This document shows positions 24,857 to 37,379 of a DNA stretch of 64,000 nt, one piece after another. The position numbers were made by a program, and so were the translations under genes. The notes beneath the pieces are model-generated. The model saw only the letters and a list, made by a program, of their open reading frames with translations. It was not told where the DNA came from and ran no database searches. The stretch's first letter is position 1. Each line of letters starts with the position of its first letter. Where the stretch lies: assembly GCA_031841125.1 (NCBI GenBank), contig CM063109.1:24213321-24277320 (forward strand). The letters are read 5' to 3'. This DNA comes from Acanthococcus lagerstroemiae. Taxonomy: Eukaryota > Arthropoda > Insecta > Hemiptera > Eriococcidae.

Positions 24857-25211
24857 CAGGAACGTACCGAAGAGTTTTTCCTGGGAGGACAGAAATAGTG
24901 AAAGTCTCAACTGATTGAATTCAAAATTCCCAAGTATCAAAGCAAAAAAAAAAATCTTTTAACTTGTTGGATTTTTCTAACTGACTTAATTCAAAATTCC
25001 CAAGTATCAAAGCAAAAGAACTTGTAACTTGTTGCATTTTCCCAACCTCTCAACTCAATTCCCAAATATCAAATCAAGGGGGGGGGGAACTTTTGACTAG
25101 TTGGATTTTTCCAACTCCGCCTGACTGAAATGGTAAATTTTCCCAACTGTTGCGTGAAAAATTTCTACAGGGGGAGTAAGCTCTCCCCTGCCCCCTATCG
25201 GTATGTCCCTG
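24857..25211. mobile_element. 355-bp hAT-type element with internal tandem repeats, copy 1
   Basis: Starts CAGGAACGTACC and ends GGTATGTCCCTG. It is flanked by a perfect 8-bp duplication CATAAAAC (24849-24856, 25212-25219), the hAT hallmark. Inside, a unit of about 70 bp recurs three to four times: AATTCCCAAGTATCAAAGCAAAA followed by ACTTGTTGGATTTTTC. A second copy is at 47562-47934. Confidence 0.85.
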
Positions 25212-25599
25212 CATAAAACCAACAACTGACCACCGAGAGTAGTAGGATAAGGTTTGGAGCAACTTATGGGCGAGATTTTAGTTCACTAACATAATTCAGT
25301 ATCGAGTTATAATGATTCTATCGGAAATGAGACACATTCCCCGGTCTTACCTTATATTGCGGTTCTTTACGGCTCCGATTCCGTGTTCAAATAATTACAG
25401 TCCCTGTTCCTTACGCATTCGTATTTTCTCAATGAGCACAGATTTCGGTTCTGATTTGGATACCAAAAGACAGAGCACAGATTCCAGTACCTATTCCCGA
25501 ATAGTTCCCGGTTGCGGTTCTCATTCTCATCCCAATTTTAAATTCGATAATATCTTGGTCAACGTCTCAGGCCTGCGGGTAGCTTGGAAAACACAACAC

Positions 25600-26200
25600 C
25601 TAATTTCATAATCGCAATCGAGATTTAAGATCTGCGTATTCACCTCGTGTCGCATTTTCACGCCCCACCCGCCCTTTCAACACAGGGTCGAAACAGATCG
25701 CGACGCCCCACAGCGCCGTGCACCCGAATTTACGTACCACTGACGTCGTATAAATGACTCCGGTAAGGGGAAATTTATACGAAGCGAGTTAATCCGATTC
25801 GTTCTGTCAATAACTCATCGCAAATAAGATTAGTAACACAGTAACGAATGCGAAAGCTTCGCTTTTTCCATTACTCCGAAAATATTAAAAGTTGACACGC
25901 CATTAACGTCCGTTTACTTTGTTATCATTAGTCTATATTACACGATGTAACGTTATAAAAACCTCCTCCCTTTTGCTGCACGACGTCCCTTAATTAAATA
26001 ACATTCCGAAACTTGGAGAACGGGAATATCTTTCTATTTAATTTAATTCTATTTAAACGAGACTTGCGGAGTAAATATCGGGACACGAGAGAGTCTCAAA
26101 TTAATTGCGAAAATTAAAATGATCGAGGGTGTTGAGCGTTCGAGATTTCGAATCATCAGAAGTATAGCCGGCAAATTTGATGTCGGACGGCGGCATATTC
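25600..26200. other. Repeat-poor CpG-containing island
   Basis: Includes GATCGCGACGCCCCACAGCG and CACTGACGTCGTATAAATG. No ORF or transposon motif. Candidate regulatory DNA by context. Confidence 0.35.
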
Positions 26201-26489
26201 AGAAAGCATTAGAGAGGAGCAATTCAGAATACATGAGAATTGAATAGATTGACCCCCCTCCATTACTCCTAGTGAAAAATCCAGGAAGCAGTCCTGGGAG
26301 GGCAATTCAGAATGTGTAAGAACTTAATGTTTCTAAAGTGTTATCAAATTGCTTCAGCTTACTGATTTCTCAGCTGGATAGTAATTTTTGGAGAGTTACT
26401 AACGTTTATTACAATGTCGTTCAGTTTTGGTTCCTTAAAGAGTGGAGTGGGATGATCAGATCACAAGACAAGCTAATGCTCTTCGGTGG

Positions 26490-26680
26490 TCGTTTAAGAA
26501 GCTTTTAGACCCTCTCAGACTTGCTTAAGATTTGCCAACGCAATAATTCAAAACTTATTTACAACTCTGTAAGACTCTTCTAGTCATGATTAAGGCTTTT
26601 CAAGAGACCATCCAGAATTTTTAAGACACTTTCATAATTTTGAAGACTCTTCAGGATTCGTATAAGATATTTAGCACAGG
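26490..26680 (-). repeat. Degenerate GTCTTGAA-type array
   Basis: Read on the - strand; + strand shows CTCAGACTTGCTTAAGAT, AAGACTCTTC, AAGACTCTTCAGGATTCG. Confidence 0.45.
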
Positions 26681-26913
26681 CGGTAATAGGGTATCTTGGG
26701 GGAGGGGGGAAGGTAGCCCAATTCTCTGAAAGCCTCTCCTCCAAAATAAACAAAACAAAAAAAAAAAACGAAAAATTATAAGAGCGATAAAACTTTTAGT
26801 ATTATTTTAATACATGTCAGCCTCTTTCCCATAAACCCTTCCCTAGGTCGGTTATTTGCGCTTGTGATCCTAAGACTCGTTTCAACCAGCTTTGGTTCTT
26901 TGATGCTCACTTC

Positions 26914-27056
26914 CAGGGGCGGATACAGAAAATAATTTCAGGGGGGGGGGTCCGAATGAAAAATATTATAGACGAAACATAATAGCTCTACGTCATTATA
27001 AGCCAGATTTAAATATTTCGGGTGCGGGGGTCCGGACCCCCCTCTATCCGCCACTA
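26914..27056. mobile_element. 143-bp hAT-type MITE with poly-G run
   Basis: Ends CAGGGGCGGAT and ATCCGCCACTA are inverted repeats. A perfect 8-bp duplication CTCACTTC flanks it (26906-26913, 27057-27064). A run of about 11 Gs lies near the left end. Confidence 0.85.
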
Positions 27057-29240
27057 CTCACTTCAGCCTTTCCCAGAGATATTTAAAAATTCAAGACGTG
27101 ACTTGGTATATGATTCTTCAGAGTACTTGATCACAACTTCGGAGAACTTTTTTATAAGAGCTCATAACATGCTGAGACTCGTTTAATACATTTTGATGCT
27201 ATTTCAAATTTGTTTGTAGCTAATAGAGGCATCGGAGTGGGAAGGAGGTGTAGGGTGCATTGTGCCCCCTCTTCCAAAAAACGATGCGGGATCAAGCATT
27301 ATTATTTCTATTCCTATAGTCAAGAAAGTTACATGGTGCATAACGAGTTCACAGTTGTAGTAAAGAGCACAAGATTTGAAAATTCGAAAATCCTCTATTG
27401 ACTGTACATCAATCAATTCATTCTGATTCTCTGATTATGAATATACATAAATTTGGCACGCGGGACGCAACCTCGGGCAAAAATTTCCTAATAACTGCCA
27501 ATTATTCGAACTGAATTTTGAGACTGACTTAATGTCATACTTTAATGCAGGTACATTACAATGTTGAATTAAGTATATTCATGATCAGAGATCAGAACAA
27601 ATCGATTGATGCATAAATCAATACTAGGGGATACTTAAATTTTCAAATTCTGTGATCTTTACTTGAAGTTCGAACATTTATGCACCCTCTAAGTATTGAA
27701 CAATTTCAAAATTTTCTACACGCTTTATTTTAAGTCAAATGGTAATTTTGCACGCCCTATAACATTTTCGAGAAAAAAGACTTGTCGTTTCACTTTATTC
27801 TAAACTTGCTTTAAATTATTGTGTCTTTTTCAGAATCCGGCAAACTTGTTTGAGAATCTGTAAGCTTTAAAACATTTGTTTAAATTCATACTTTTCTCTC
27901 GAGGAATGTCAATTACGCCCCCCCCCCCATCGCCTTCGTTGTGTATCTCAGCTTGCCCTAACATTTGAAACATTTTCATGTCTTTAGAGTGAATGTAGAT
28001 GAGCGAGGAACACTTGGAGCTTTGCACGTATATGCCGACGGTTTTCCCAGTAAGTTGAAAATGAAAATACCTTTCAGAGTACTTTGTAGCACCTCTTCAT
28101 ACTTGCTTAGCTGAAGTGACTTTTCTCGAGGGGAAGGGGGACACGGTTAATTTTGACAGCTGAAAATATAACTTTTGCTAACTAAAAATCTGGTTTGGCC
28201 AACAGATGAACATTTTAGAAATCAAGGAGCAAAAAATGACTACTCTTGGAATTTCAGCAACTGAACCAGTCTGATTTAGCCAGGTCGATTCTAAATTTGC
28301 CAACCCTAGAAGACGTTTGAGAGTTTGGGGGATGCTTCTTCCCAACGCAGGCTTATTCAAGACTTTTTAAGGTTCTTGCTTACAACTCGGTAACGGCCCA
28401 AGATTCGTTTAAGACATTGTATGCATCTAATTTATTATAATCAGTATAATTTTGTGATTCTTCCCTTTGACATTAAACCGACATCGATTTAGAATGGTAG
28501 AATCAACCTTACTACGCACAGATGAAGTGTAGTGCACAAAAAGGTATATCGATAGGAAAGGAACATTGTGTTTTGCAGCTTGTAAGATGAACGCTGAGCC
28601 ACCTTACACAGTAGTTAGATATTTTGCATTTATTACGGTAAAAGCCATGCGTTCATCCCCCATAGGGGAAAAACCAATAGTAAGAGTACGCAGTGGGTTC
28701 TTCTCACGAGCTTAGAATGAATGACAAATGAGATCGAAATAGACATTGAAGTTGATTTTACAGTTAAAACGACGCTGAATTGAAGGGTAAAATGGCAATT
28801 TAATGGCAGTTTTCAACTTTAGTACAGGCGACAACGTATTAAAAATCCCGCCCCCAAAAGCTGTGCAAACTTTTCTGTGGCACGTTTTAGCCCCCAAAAT
28901 CAATTTTTTGCGAATATTTCAAAAAGTTGAAGTCCTAGAACATAATTTTTCAGACAAAAAATATTTCTCGTAAAATTTCCTTAAATGTAATTTATTTGAA
29001 GTTGAGTATATTGAGTATAGGCCGCATAGTTAGCCTAAAAATGTCCTTGAAAGTAGTCACATTTTCAAATTTTCATAAAAACGAACAGATTTCCGCGAAT
29101 ATAGAAATTATCAACTCCTACAAGGAAATGTATTCGTATGATAAAAAGAAGATTTTTCGTGAAATGTACCGTGACATGAAATAATTTGAACCCTCACCAA
29201 GAAGCATAATAGCCGTTGTGTGTACAAGTAGGATAACGTG

Positions 29241-29369
29241 ATAGTAAATCTAGAGAACCCTCGAATGATACCTAGGGAGAATGAAGCAGTGGATGATCCA
29301 TCAGCAATCAGTGCGGAAGATTTTACAGACATGAGCGAAGAAATCGAATCGACCGAGGATGAGGCATAG
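29241..29369 (+). pseudogene. Acidic ORF tail inside the duplicated element, copy 1
   Basis: A + strand frame reads IVNLENPRMIPRENEAVDDP then SAISAEDFTDMSEEIESTED and ends EA-stop at 29367-29369. The acidic, serine-rich ending looks like the C-terminus of a lost protein, and an identical copy follows at 30451. No family is recognised. Confidence 0.3.
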
Positions 29370-30450
29370 ACCCAAGAAATACATATATTATTTTTTTAGG
29401 TATATAGCGTAGGCTATGCCAAAATTCATCAAACCTGTAGAAACTGATAAAGCAACCACCAACCCTTGCTGATTCATAGGTATTTCAACAGCAACAAAAA
29501 TATTAACTCCTCCTTGAATATAAGACCTTAAGTAAGTCAGCGGACTAACTGATTACGGACAGCCACTCCTACCAAGGCGAAAGACTCTAGTCGGTGGGCA
29601 GGGAACAGTAAGGGGAAGTTAGGAAACAACAATCCAATCCACCATGAAAGCAGAGCTTCCAAAACAAAACGATCAAAGTAATCTCCAAAACTTCATGACT
29701 ATGACGAGAAATGATTATCTCAATGCATCTGCATACCAAATCTTGGAAAATGTATGTACAATTGTTATTTATTTTCAATGTAGTCCTCTCTCCAAGGCAT
29801 TTATTTGCATTGTAATATCTGTGGTTGGAAGTCTAATCCTACCCTAATCAAAGTTTGTGAAGATCCTCTGTCCATTCCGAGTACTGTACAGGTACTATGT
29901 TCTAATTATGTTTATTACGCGTATACATTTGCCTCACCAAGTAAGTTTGGAATGGGGAACCCTCGAAACAGGGAAAAAAGTTCACACAAGAGCTATTATG
30001 ATTCTTGGTGAGGGTTAAAATTATGTTTATCATGCACTTTCTTGTAGGAGTTGATAATTAAAAATCCCGCCCCCAAAAGCTGTGCAAACTTTTCTGTGGC
30101 ACGTTTTAGCCCCCAAAATCAATTTTTTGCGAATATTTCAAAAAGTTGAAGTCCTAGAACATAATTTTTCAGACAAAAAATATTTCTCGTAAAATTTCCT
30201 TAAATGTAATTTATTTGAAGTTGAGTATAGGCCGCATAGTTAGCCTAAAAATGTCCTTGAAAGTAGTCACATTTTCAAATTTTCATAAAAACGAACAGAT
30301 TTCCGCGAATATAGAAATTATCAACTCCTACAAGGAAATGTATTCGTATGATAAAAAGAAGATTTTTCGTGAAATGTACCGTGACATGAAATAATTTGAA
30401 CCCTCACCAAGAAGCATAATAGCCGTTGTGTGTACAAGTAGGATAACGTG

Positions 30451-30579
30451 ATAGTAAATCTAGAGAACCCTCGAATGATACCTAGGGAGAATGAAGCAGT
30501 GGATGATCCATCAGCAATCAGTGCGGAAGATTTTACAGACATGAGCGAAGAAATCGAATCGACCGAGGATGAGGCATAG
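30451..30579 (+). pseudogene. Acidic ORF tail inside the duplicated element, copy 2
   Basis: Same reading and sequence as the copy at 29241, offset by about 1,210 bases. Confidence 0.3.
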
Positions 30580-31619
30580 ACCCAAGAAATACATATATTA
30601 TTTTTTTAGGTATATAGCGTAGGCTATGCCAAAATTCATCAAACCTGTAGAAACTGATAAAGCAACCACCAACCCTTGTGATTTAGGTATTTCAACAGAA
30701 CAAAAATATTAACTCCCCTAAAAAGCTTGGTGCATAACTGATTAGGACGCACTCCCCCGAAAACTTTTGGCGGAACATAGTTAAAAACAATCCAAACATA
30801 AGCAGACCAAAAAAACTCAGTAATTCCAAAATTATGTATGAAGAAATGATTATCTCATGCATTGCATAAAATCTTGAAAGTATGTACATTTTAATTTTCA
30901 TGTAGTCCTCAACATATTTCTGTAATATCTGAATTATCCACCCTACAAGGGAAGTCTCTGTCATGATACTGAAGTATTGTTCTAATATGTTAACGCGAAC
31001 ATGCAAATAATTTGAGACCTGAAACAGGGAAAAATTACGGCTATTATGATTCTTGGTGAGGGTTAAAATTATGTTTATCATGCACTTTCTTGTAGGAGTT
31101 GATAATTTCGAAATATTCGCGGAAATCTGTTTGTTTTTATGAAAAATTGAAAATGGGACTACTTTTGATGTGCATTTTTAGACTAACCATGCGGCCTATA
31201 GTTATCTTTAAATACATCATATAAAGGACATTTTACGATGAATATATTTTATCTGAACCATTTTTTTCTAGAACTTCAATTTTTTCAAATATTTGCAAAA
31301 AACTAATTTTGGAAGGCTATAAAATGTGCCACAGAAAAGTTAGCACAGCTTTTCGAGAGCTGGATTTTAATACCTTGTCTCTGACACCTAGCCTGACATT
31401 TTTCAACAAAAGCCTGTTTTGGCTCCCAAAATGGTTCTATTTCTCATTTATCGGCTGTACTACTTGGGATAGGGGGGGGGACTAATGTGGCCGAGGGGCT
31501 GCTACCGACTGATAGGCCAATAAGCGTAGGTACTGTTTTTTTTCTTCAGAATGTTCATTGGTTCATTGCAGAACTTGTATTGCACGAGGATAGTTGGAAG
31601 TCTTTTACATTTTCGCCTC

Positions 31620-32110
31620 CTCGCAGGTAGCAGCCAGCAGCTTTAGACGAATTAAAAAAATGCGAATTCTCACACGTTTCGAAATCCTTCTCGTTTCGGA
31701 AGCTAGCATGTTTCACCGTTCTGTGTGACAAACGGACGAGCTGTCAACTCGTCAACCATTAATCAATTTTAGTTGATGCGGCGGGCGTCTGGCGGCGCGG
31801 CGGTACCAGAAACGCGGTGCGGTTTTATCCTATCCGCGGTGGAAATCCGAATTTACATAATAGCGTTTTGAACCCCTCTCGATTGGTGCAGAGATGCTGC
31901 CGCGTTCAGCATATATTACATTAGTTTAAACTGTTATCGGAAACACTATCTTTGACTTAATAGTACAAACAATGTTCACACCACATCCGCTATTCTTCCC
32001 TCGTTATTTCCCTATTATCCGATTTAAATCTAATTTACGTCTTGTGACTAATGATTATACGCTTTCGGGCTTTCGAATACATACACAATGTATAAGAAAT
32101 CAGACACACG
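31620..32110. other. Repeat-poor CpG-rich island
   Basis: Includes GGCGGGCGTCTGGCGGCGCG and paired TTGATGCGG / CAATTTTAGTTGA motifs. No ORF of note. Candidate regulatory DNA by context. Confidence 0.35.
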
Positions 32111-32823
32111 ATTTGTTCATTCAAAATTCTGAACATTTTATGGTTTCTTTTTTGAATGTTGCCTCGTGGTTTGAAAAAGTAGTGCTGCCACCGGTGACGA
32201 TCTACAAGTTTTCTAAGGGCCGGATTTTAAATACACGCGATTCAACATCATACGGGGGTGCGTGAAAACAGAACCAAAATGTGAAATCTAAATTCCGGGT
32301 GATTTCAGGGAGGCTTTTCAGGGGAAATTTCAACGGACACCCCCTCCCCCCCAAAAATAGCATTTGATTTAAACCAAAAAGTATAATCAGCACATAAACA
32401 AATTTTGCTGAACAAGAAGAAAAAATATAGAATCACATCAAATTTGATCATGAGCTTATACAGCACCAATTAGAGGAACAAGGAGACAACGCGTTACAAC
32501 TTATCCAAGTTTCATCAACTTTCTTTACTTGTTTCTTAAGATGACTGATATTTTCTTCTATTACTTTAGCAAATTCGAATACTTTACTTTTTTTAATTTC
32601 CAATACTTTAATATCATGCTAAAGTTGTCTTTTTTTATTTACATCAACTTTTTCTATTTCCTTTTCCAATCTTAAATTTTCTTTCCTTCTTGAAGAGGAT
32701 TTTCTAAAATGTTGGATCATTGATGGCGAAACTATTACTTTACTCAAATCAAACTGCACTTCTTTACAAAAATTATTCAAAGAATGTTCTTATAAATTAT
32801 CTACTAAACATTCATTGTCATAA

Positions 32824-33298
32824 GCGTGTCTGGACCTTCTGAGTAGGATGTACCAAAAATTCATATTAGTATGTGGTGGAGGCCATGTTTAAAGGAGGGG
32901 GATTTTTTTTTCCTTCTCTCGGGAATGGAAAAAAGATCCGAGACTCATCGTGATTCGGATCACTTTTCATGTCCGTATCCTTCATCCTTGATTCAGTTCT
33001 AAAATATAATCAGTAATTTGTAATTCGAGTCCGCAGTTTAGTGATTTTGTCCACTCCAGCTGATAGGTAGGAAGAAAACGCTCCAAAAGCCGATAGCAAT
33101 ATTGAAATTATGTTTTCGATAGTCAGTGTTGCAACTTTGGCAAATTCCAAATTTGACTAAGGATTAGCTCTAATTTTTAATGGAAATGAAAAATGAATAA
33201 TATTTTGTATTATCGTGACTATATATTAGTGGAGGGGGAAAAAATTCTAGAAAAAGTAGAGTGTGCCCAAGCACACTCGGAACACTTGGCAGACACGC
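32824..33298. mobile_element. 475-bp element nested in the hAT relic
   Basis: Ends GCGTGTCTG and CAGACACGC are 9-bp inverted repeats. The transposase frame reads NKKY just above 33298 and resumes as NECLVDNL just below 32824, marking it as a later insertion. No clear target duplication. Confidence 0.6.
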
Positions 33299-33401
33299 CT
33301 ATATATTTTTTGTTGATGGAGAAACTCCTTTCCACAGCTGCGTTACTGTGAAAAAATGTGAAAATAATTTTAATAAATTCTAAAAAATTATCTGATAAAC
33401 G

Positions 33402-34020
33402 ATATATGTGTCAGTTTCTATAAAAAGGGGTAACTTTGTCGATCAATCGGAGTCTCAGAAAACGCGAAAAAAGAAAAACAAAATTTTTTGGTCAAAACAA
33501 TCAGTTTTGAGATTTTGGTCGATTTCTATAGAAAAAACGCAATAGTGAAGAGACAAAATTTACCGGTGTGAGAGAGAAGAGGAAGAGAGAAAAAGAGAAT
33601 TATGAAAGAGAATGAGAAAAGGATGCGAATGTCTGCATCGGCATCGCTTCTTCGCGGTTTTTTGGAGCTCACGAATGAATCCGATGTTCTGAATTGTTAC
33701 CACGTAGAAGAGCGAAAAATTACCTTTCCAACAAGCCCTCGTCGAAGCTGGTAATATGACTCCGTAGCGAGTTACGGCCGCTTGAAGTAGTGGGAGAAAA
33801 AGGTGTGTCTAACTTTAGACGTGTTTTTCTCGGAAACGTGTTTTCGTGCGTTCTCGTTACACTCACCTTTGACCGCTTGTATCTCCGGAAAGGAAAACGC
33901 TACAGATCTCGCCGATAGCTCCTTGGAACGGGTATCCATCCCTCTATTACGTACTAACCGTAACTCAAAATTCGTCAGATCGACAAAGTTACCCCTTTTT
34001 ATGGAAACTGCCACATATAT
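33402..34020. mobile_element. 619-bp MITE with 43-bp inverted repeats, nested in the hAT relic
   Basis: 33402-33444 and 33978-34020 are inverted repeats with two mismatches (ATATATGTGTCAGTTTCTAT; reversed right end ATATATGTGGCAGTTTCCAT), both continuing AAAAAGGGGTAACTTTGTCG. Insertion into a TA-rich site is likely. The interior holds A/G-rich sequence and open frames on both strands without recognisable domains. Confidence 0.85.
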
Positions 34021-35569
34021 AACTCATCTTAAACATAAAATCATCCAATTTATCGCCATGTTTCTAAGATTTTAGGTACTCAATAACATTATTATCATCA
34101 CACACTGATAAATAATCACTCTTAATACCATCTGCTTCATGAAAATCCAGTACACTGCATTTAGAGAATTCAATTAGAATCAAATCTATGTGATTTACTC
34201 TTTCATCTTGGTTAAGCATAATTTCTGACGTTTTACAAGAGGAACGGAAATTTCTGGATAAGTTTCAAGCACAATTCTTTAAAAAAGTTAAACACTGATT
34301 TTTATACTGGTAAGTATCTACGAGTTTCAGTTTCTTAATTGCCTCTTTAGCACCATATCCGATAGGAACATCACTTACATTCTTCACATGATCTTAAGTT
34401 TAGAAGAAAACACTATCTCTTTTAAAAATTGTTTTCCAATACTTTGTACCAACTTTAAGATTTCGGAATACAAAAATGGAAACATAGGATCATCAGATTG
34501 AAAAATTGTAATTAAATATTGTAGTTCTTCTAAAACAGATACCATAAAGTGCATATTTGCCAATAAAAATTTGTCTTCCAGAACTTTACAAACAACATAA
34601 TAATTCTGAGAAGCAGAGGGAATATCTTCCGACTTCCTTTGTGTAAGGTTTTATGGCTCTAAAATTTCAATAGCTCGCTGCAACACAGTTATATTTTTAA
34701 GCCATCGGATAGAACAGAATTTACGAGGAAATTCAACACGCGCGCGATTCGAAGCACAACAATCCACGTTAGTTTGTTTTTTCAGTGACTTTTTTTGAAC
34801 ATTCAAGGAGTTCTGTTTTAAATTCGGGAGATGTCAGGGATTTTGGAAGGAATTTTCAATATCGAGATATTTCAAGGTTTTTCGGGATTTCCGGGAATGG
34901 TAGACACCCTGTACACCTCTCACCACGATATTTTGTAAGGGGTATACCTATCCATTGAGATCGTTGTGGCTAATCACGAGGGAATATCACAGTTGTACTA
35001 AGTTAAATTCAGAGTACTGATTTTTCAGACATAGGTCTTTTGTGAGAGCTCACATCAAGAAGAGCTCAGTGGATCCGTTAGAGGCCACTATCTTAATCTC
35101 TGAAGTTCAGATGAGGCCTTTCATTTCAAAGACGCCATGCCAACTTCCACTTCGGTTTTGGAAGTGCTATTTTTGGCTGGAATCAGTTCAGAAAAATATT
35201 CTTCATAGGTTAAGGAAAAAATTCTCCCCCCTTTTTTTTCTAAAAGATGGGGGCTCGAGTATGTAACAAAATTTCGAATTTCTGTGAAAGCATATCGACC
35301 TAACTGTTGTTATCGAAGTTTATTTGCTCACTGATTTCGAAAACTTCATTAGATTCGGGATAGGGCTCCGATTAGGGTTCTAAATCCTAATGTCACACTT
35401 GAAACGGGAAAAATTGAAACAAGTATCGAAAAAGAGGGAGAGAGAGAGAAGAAAGAAAGAGAGAGAGATCCCTTGCATCACTGATTTCAAATATTACGTT
35501 ACATCCACGGTCTAAATTCGATTTGAGCCCCAAAATAATTTTTGAAATATTTTATTAAAATTCTTTACA

Positions 35570-35950
35570 GATATCCCCACGGGGACTAGAACATGAGAAA
35601 AAACTTCAAACATGAATTTAGTGACTACAGGAACTTTATTATCGATATACTTGAAACTGTATGTTAAATAATTTTGAAATGTTCACGTCCCATCCCCTGT
35701 GAACCATTGCTGGTAGGGGTTACAGGTAAAATAACCTGAAACACGTAGTCTGCGACTTCAAAAATCTTATTACCGATATACATGAAGCAATGTTAAATAA
35801 TTCACAAGTTTTCTCAACCTTGTTTCCCGTGGACCAATATTCGTAGGGGCTACAGTCAAAATAATAATCTCGAAAATAAATTTGACGATTCCAAAAACTC
35901 CTTTTTCGATATACTTAACGGTATTATAAATAATTTTTTTCTGCCCCCTA
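35570..35950 (+). repeat. Degenerate minisatellite, about 135-bp unit, three copies
   Basis: Each unit carries GTAGGGG(C/T)TACAG, then CGATATAC-TGAA, then TATGTTAAATAATT-like words, then CCCGTGGACCAATATT-like words. A single diverged unit lies at 635-712 in reverse. Confidence 0.65.
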
Positions 35951-36295
35951 AATGGAACCTTCAAAATGGAGGTTGGGATCGAAAAACTGCATAAAAAGAT
36001 TTAGCGTTTCTGAAATCCGAGTACATAATTGTTTTCATACATTTGGTTTCTGTGATCTGTAATGTTCAAAGCTCAAAACAGTGCACTTCTACCCCAAATT
36101 CAGCACAGGTTATTGACATTTGAACGAATTCTTTCTTAAAATTCTCGGAATGCACTCAATACTTATGTCACGAGAACGATTTTTTATGGTCAAAATAATT
36201 TTTCGAGTTAACTAGATGTTTTAGAAACTTCAAAGTAAAATTACAGATTTTTTCATGAGAAATCCTTTGTAGAACTTGCTTCCATCGAGGGTCCT

Positions 36296-36590
36296 CAGAC
36301 CCGTATTTAGGCATGGGCTAAAGGGGCTTCAGCCCAAGACGGCAGATTTTTAGAAGCAGCCCGGGGCGTCAAAAGAAACAGATTTTTTTTCAAATCGTAT
36401 AGTTCACTCATAAATGATTACCAGGAATTAGGGATTTTTCATTTCCAGAACACGTTCATCACCACCCACATTTTTGTATACTTTAAGGCCTCCTAAGCCC
36501 CAACTGCTTGGAAAAAGGAGGAAAATTTACGGAGAAAAGGCACACAGAATTTCATAGCCCAAAGGCGGGAAAAAGCTAAGTGCGGCCCTG
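36296..36590. mobile_element. 295-bp hAT-type MITE
   Basis: CAGACCCGTATTTAGG and TAAGTGCGGCCCTG are the ends. AGGGTCCT (36288-36295) and AGGGTCCC (36591-36598) are an 8-bp target duplication with one change. Confidence 0.7.
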
Positions 36591-37379
36591 AGGGTCCCGC
36601 AGAATTATTCGAATTAAAAAAGATCTAGGCTGGTGGGTTCAAATTTTGGACCACCTAATACCAAGTTGAAGTAAAAATTAACGCATGTTATTATTATAAA
36701 AAGAATACTGGGGGCACTATCATCAAAAGTGTCTCCCCCCCCCGTTCCGGAAAAGTATCTTAACCCCGGAAAGTACAGATCACCACCACTATATAAAACT
36801 ACTATCTCTACAGTTTCCGACACCTTTTCGGTTAAATGGCTGGCTCCATTACCAATTTTTGGAACAAAATGATCAGTCCCCAAATTTTTCATTCTATTTG
36901 TGAATGTTGCAATACGTTACAAGTGTTAAAATATTTAAAACTGGTATTCAAGTCTTACTAACAATCTGGCAATTAATTTTTCGCGTAAATTATTGGTATA
37001 TTTAGTCTGAGTAAGTACATTTTTTCATGCGCAGTGCTTGAGCCACTGTTGATCTCTTTCCGGCTTTGATTTAGTTCCTGGATAGGATCGTATATGAAGG
37101 CCTGTTCATTTATTGGTCGTGAACGGTGGCTGGTCAAAATTTCTTCCTTCTTTATAAGATGAAAAACCTTAATTATATTCTTAGATACTCTTTTTTCTGC
37201 CATTTGACTCTAGATCCCCTCCCCTCCTGCTGGCATCACCGTGTGGTATTCCTTTTCCTCGGAGGGGGTTGTTGCATTTTTAGATACTCGCACAGCTATA
37301 ATATCAAATAATCAAAACAAACGTGATCTCTAATACGTCTCATCATATTCAAAACGTTGCCAATTAAAAATAATTTCTA

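Larger units (their letters stand above)
28826..31385. mobile_element. Tandemly duplicated DNA element with long inverted repeats
   Basis: The left inverted repeat (about 28826-29213) recurs at 30060-30425, and a diverged reversed copy forms the right end (about 30997-31385). Bases 28841-29477 and 30060-30687 are almost identical except for a 9-bp duplication in the first. The first copy stops inside its right repeat at 30059 and runs directly into a new left end. Outer pairing includes GCTGTGCAAACTTTTCTGTG (left) against its reversed form near 31320-31345. No intact transposase; see the acidic ORF tails. Confidence 0.8.
32400..34911 (-). pseudogene. hAT-family transposase relic split by two nested insertions
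   Basis: On the - strand from 34911: a terminal CAGGGTGTCTACCATTCCCG, then broken frames reading FCSIRWLKNITVLQRAIEIL, FQSDDPMFPFLYSEILKLV and NVSDVPIGYGAKEAIKKLKL (34120-34750). The frame then meets the element at 33402-34020. Beyond it lies the dimerisation motif SNAAVERSFSINKKY (33300-33400), then the element at 32824-33298, then a C-terminal coiled coil (RRKENLRLEKEIEKV, about 32500-32815). RW...ERAIE, PM-PF and AAVER-FS are the expected order for hAT transposases of this type. Several in-frame stops; the N-terminal part is missing. The low-coordinate terminus was not located. Confidence 0.75.

Noticed and set aside
30692..31081. 129-codon open frame on the - strand in the duplicated element
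   Set aside because: It exists only in the gapped second copy; the equivalent region of the first copy does not keep the frame, so it is probably produced by the deletions.
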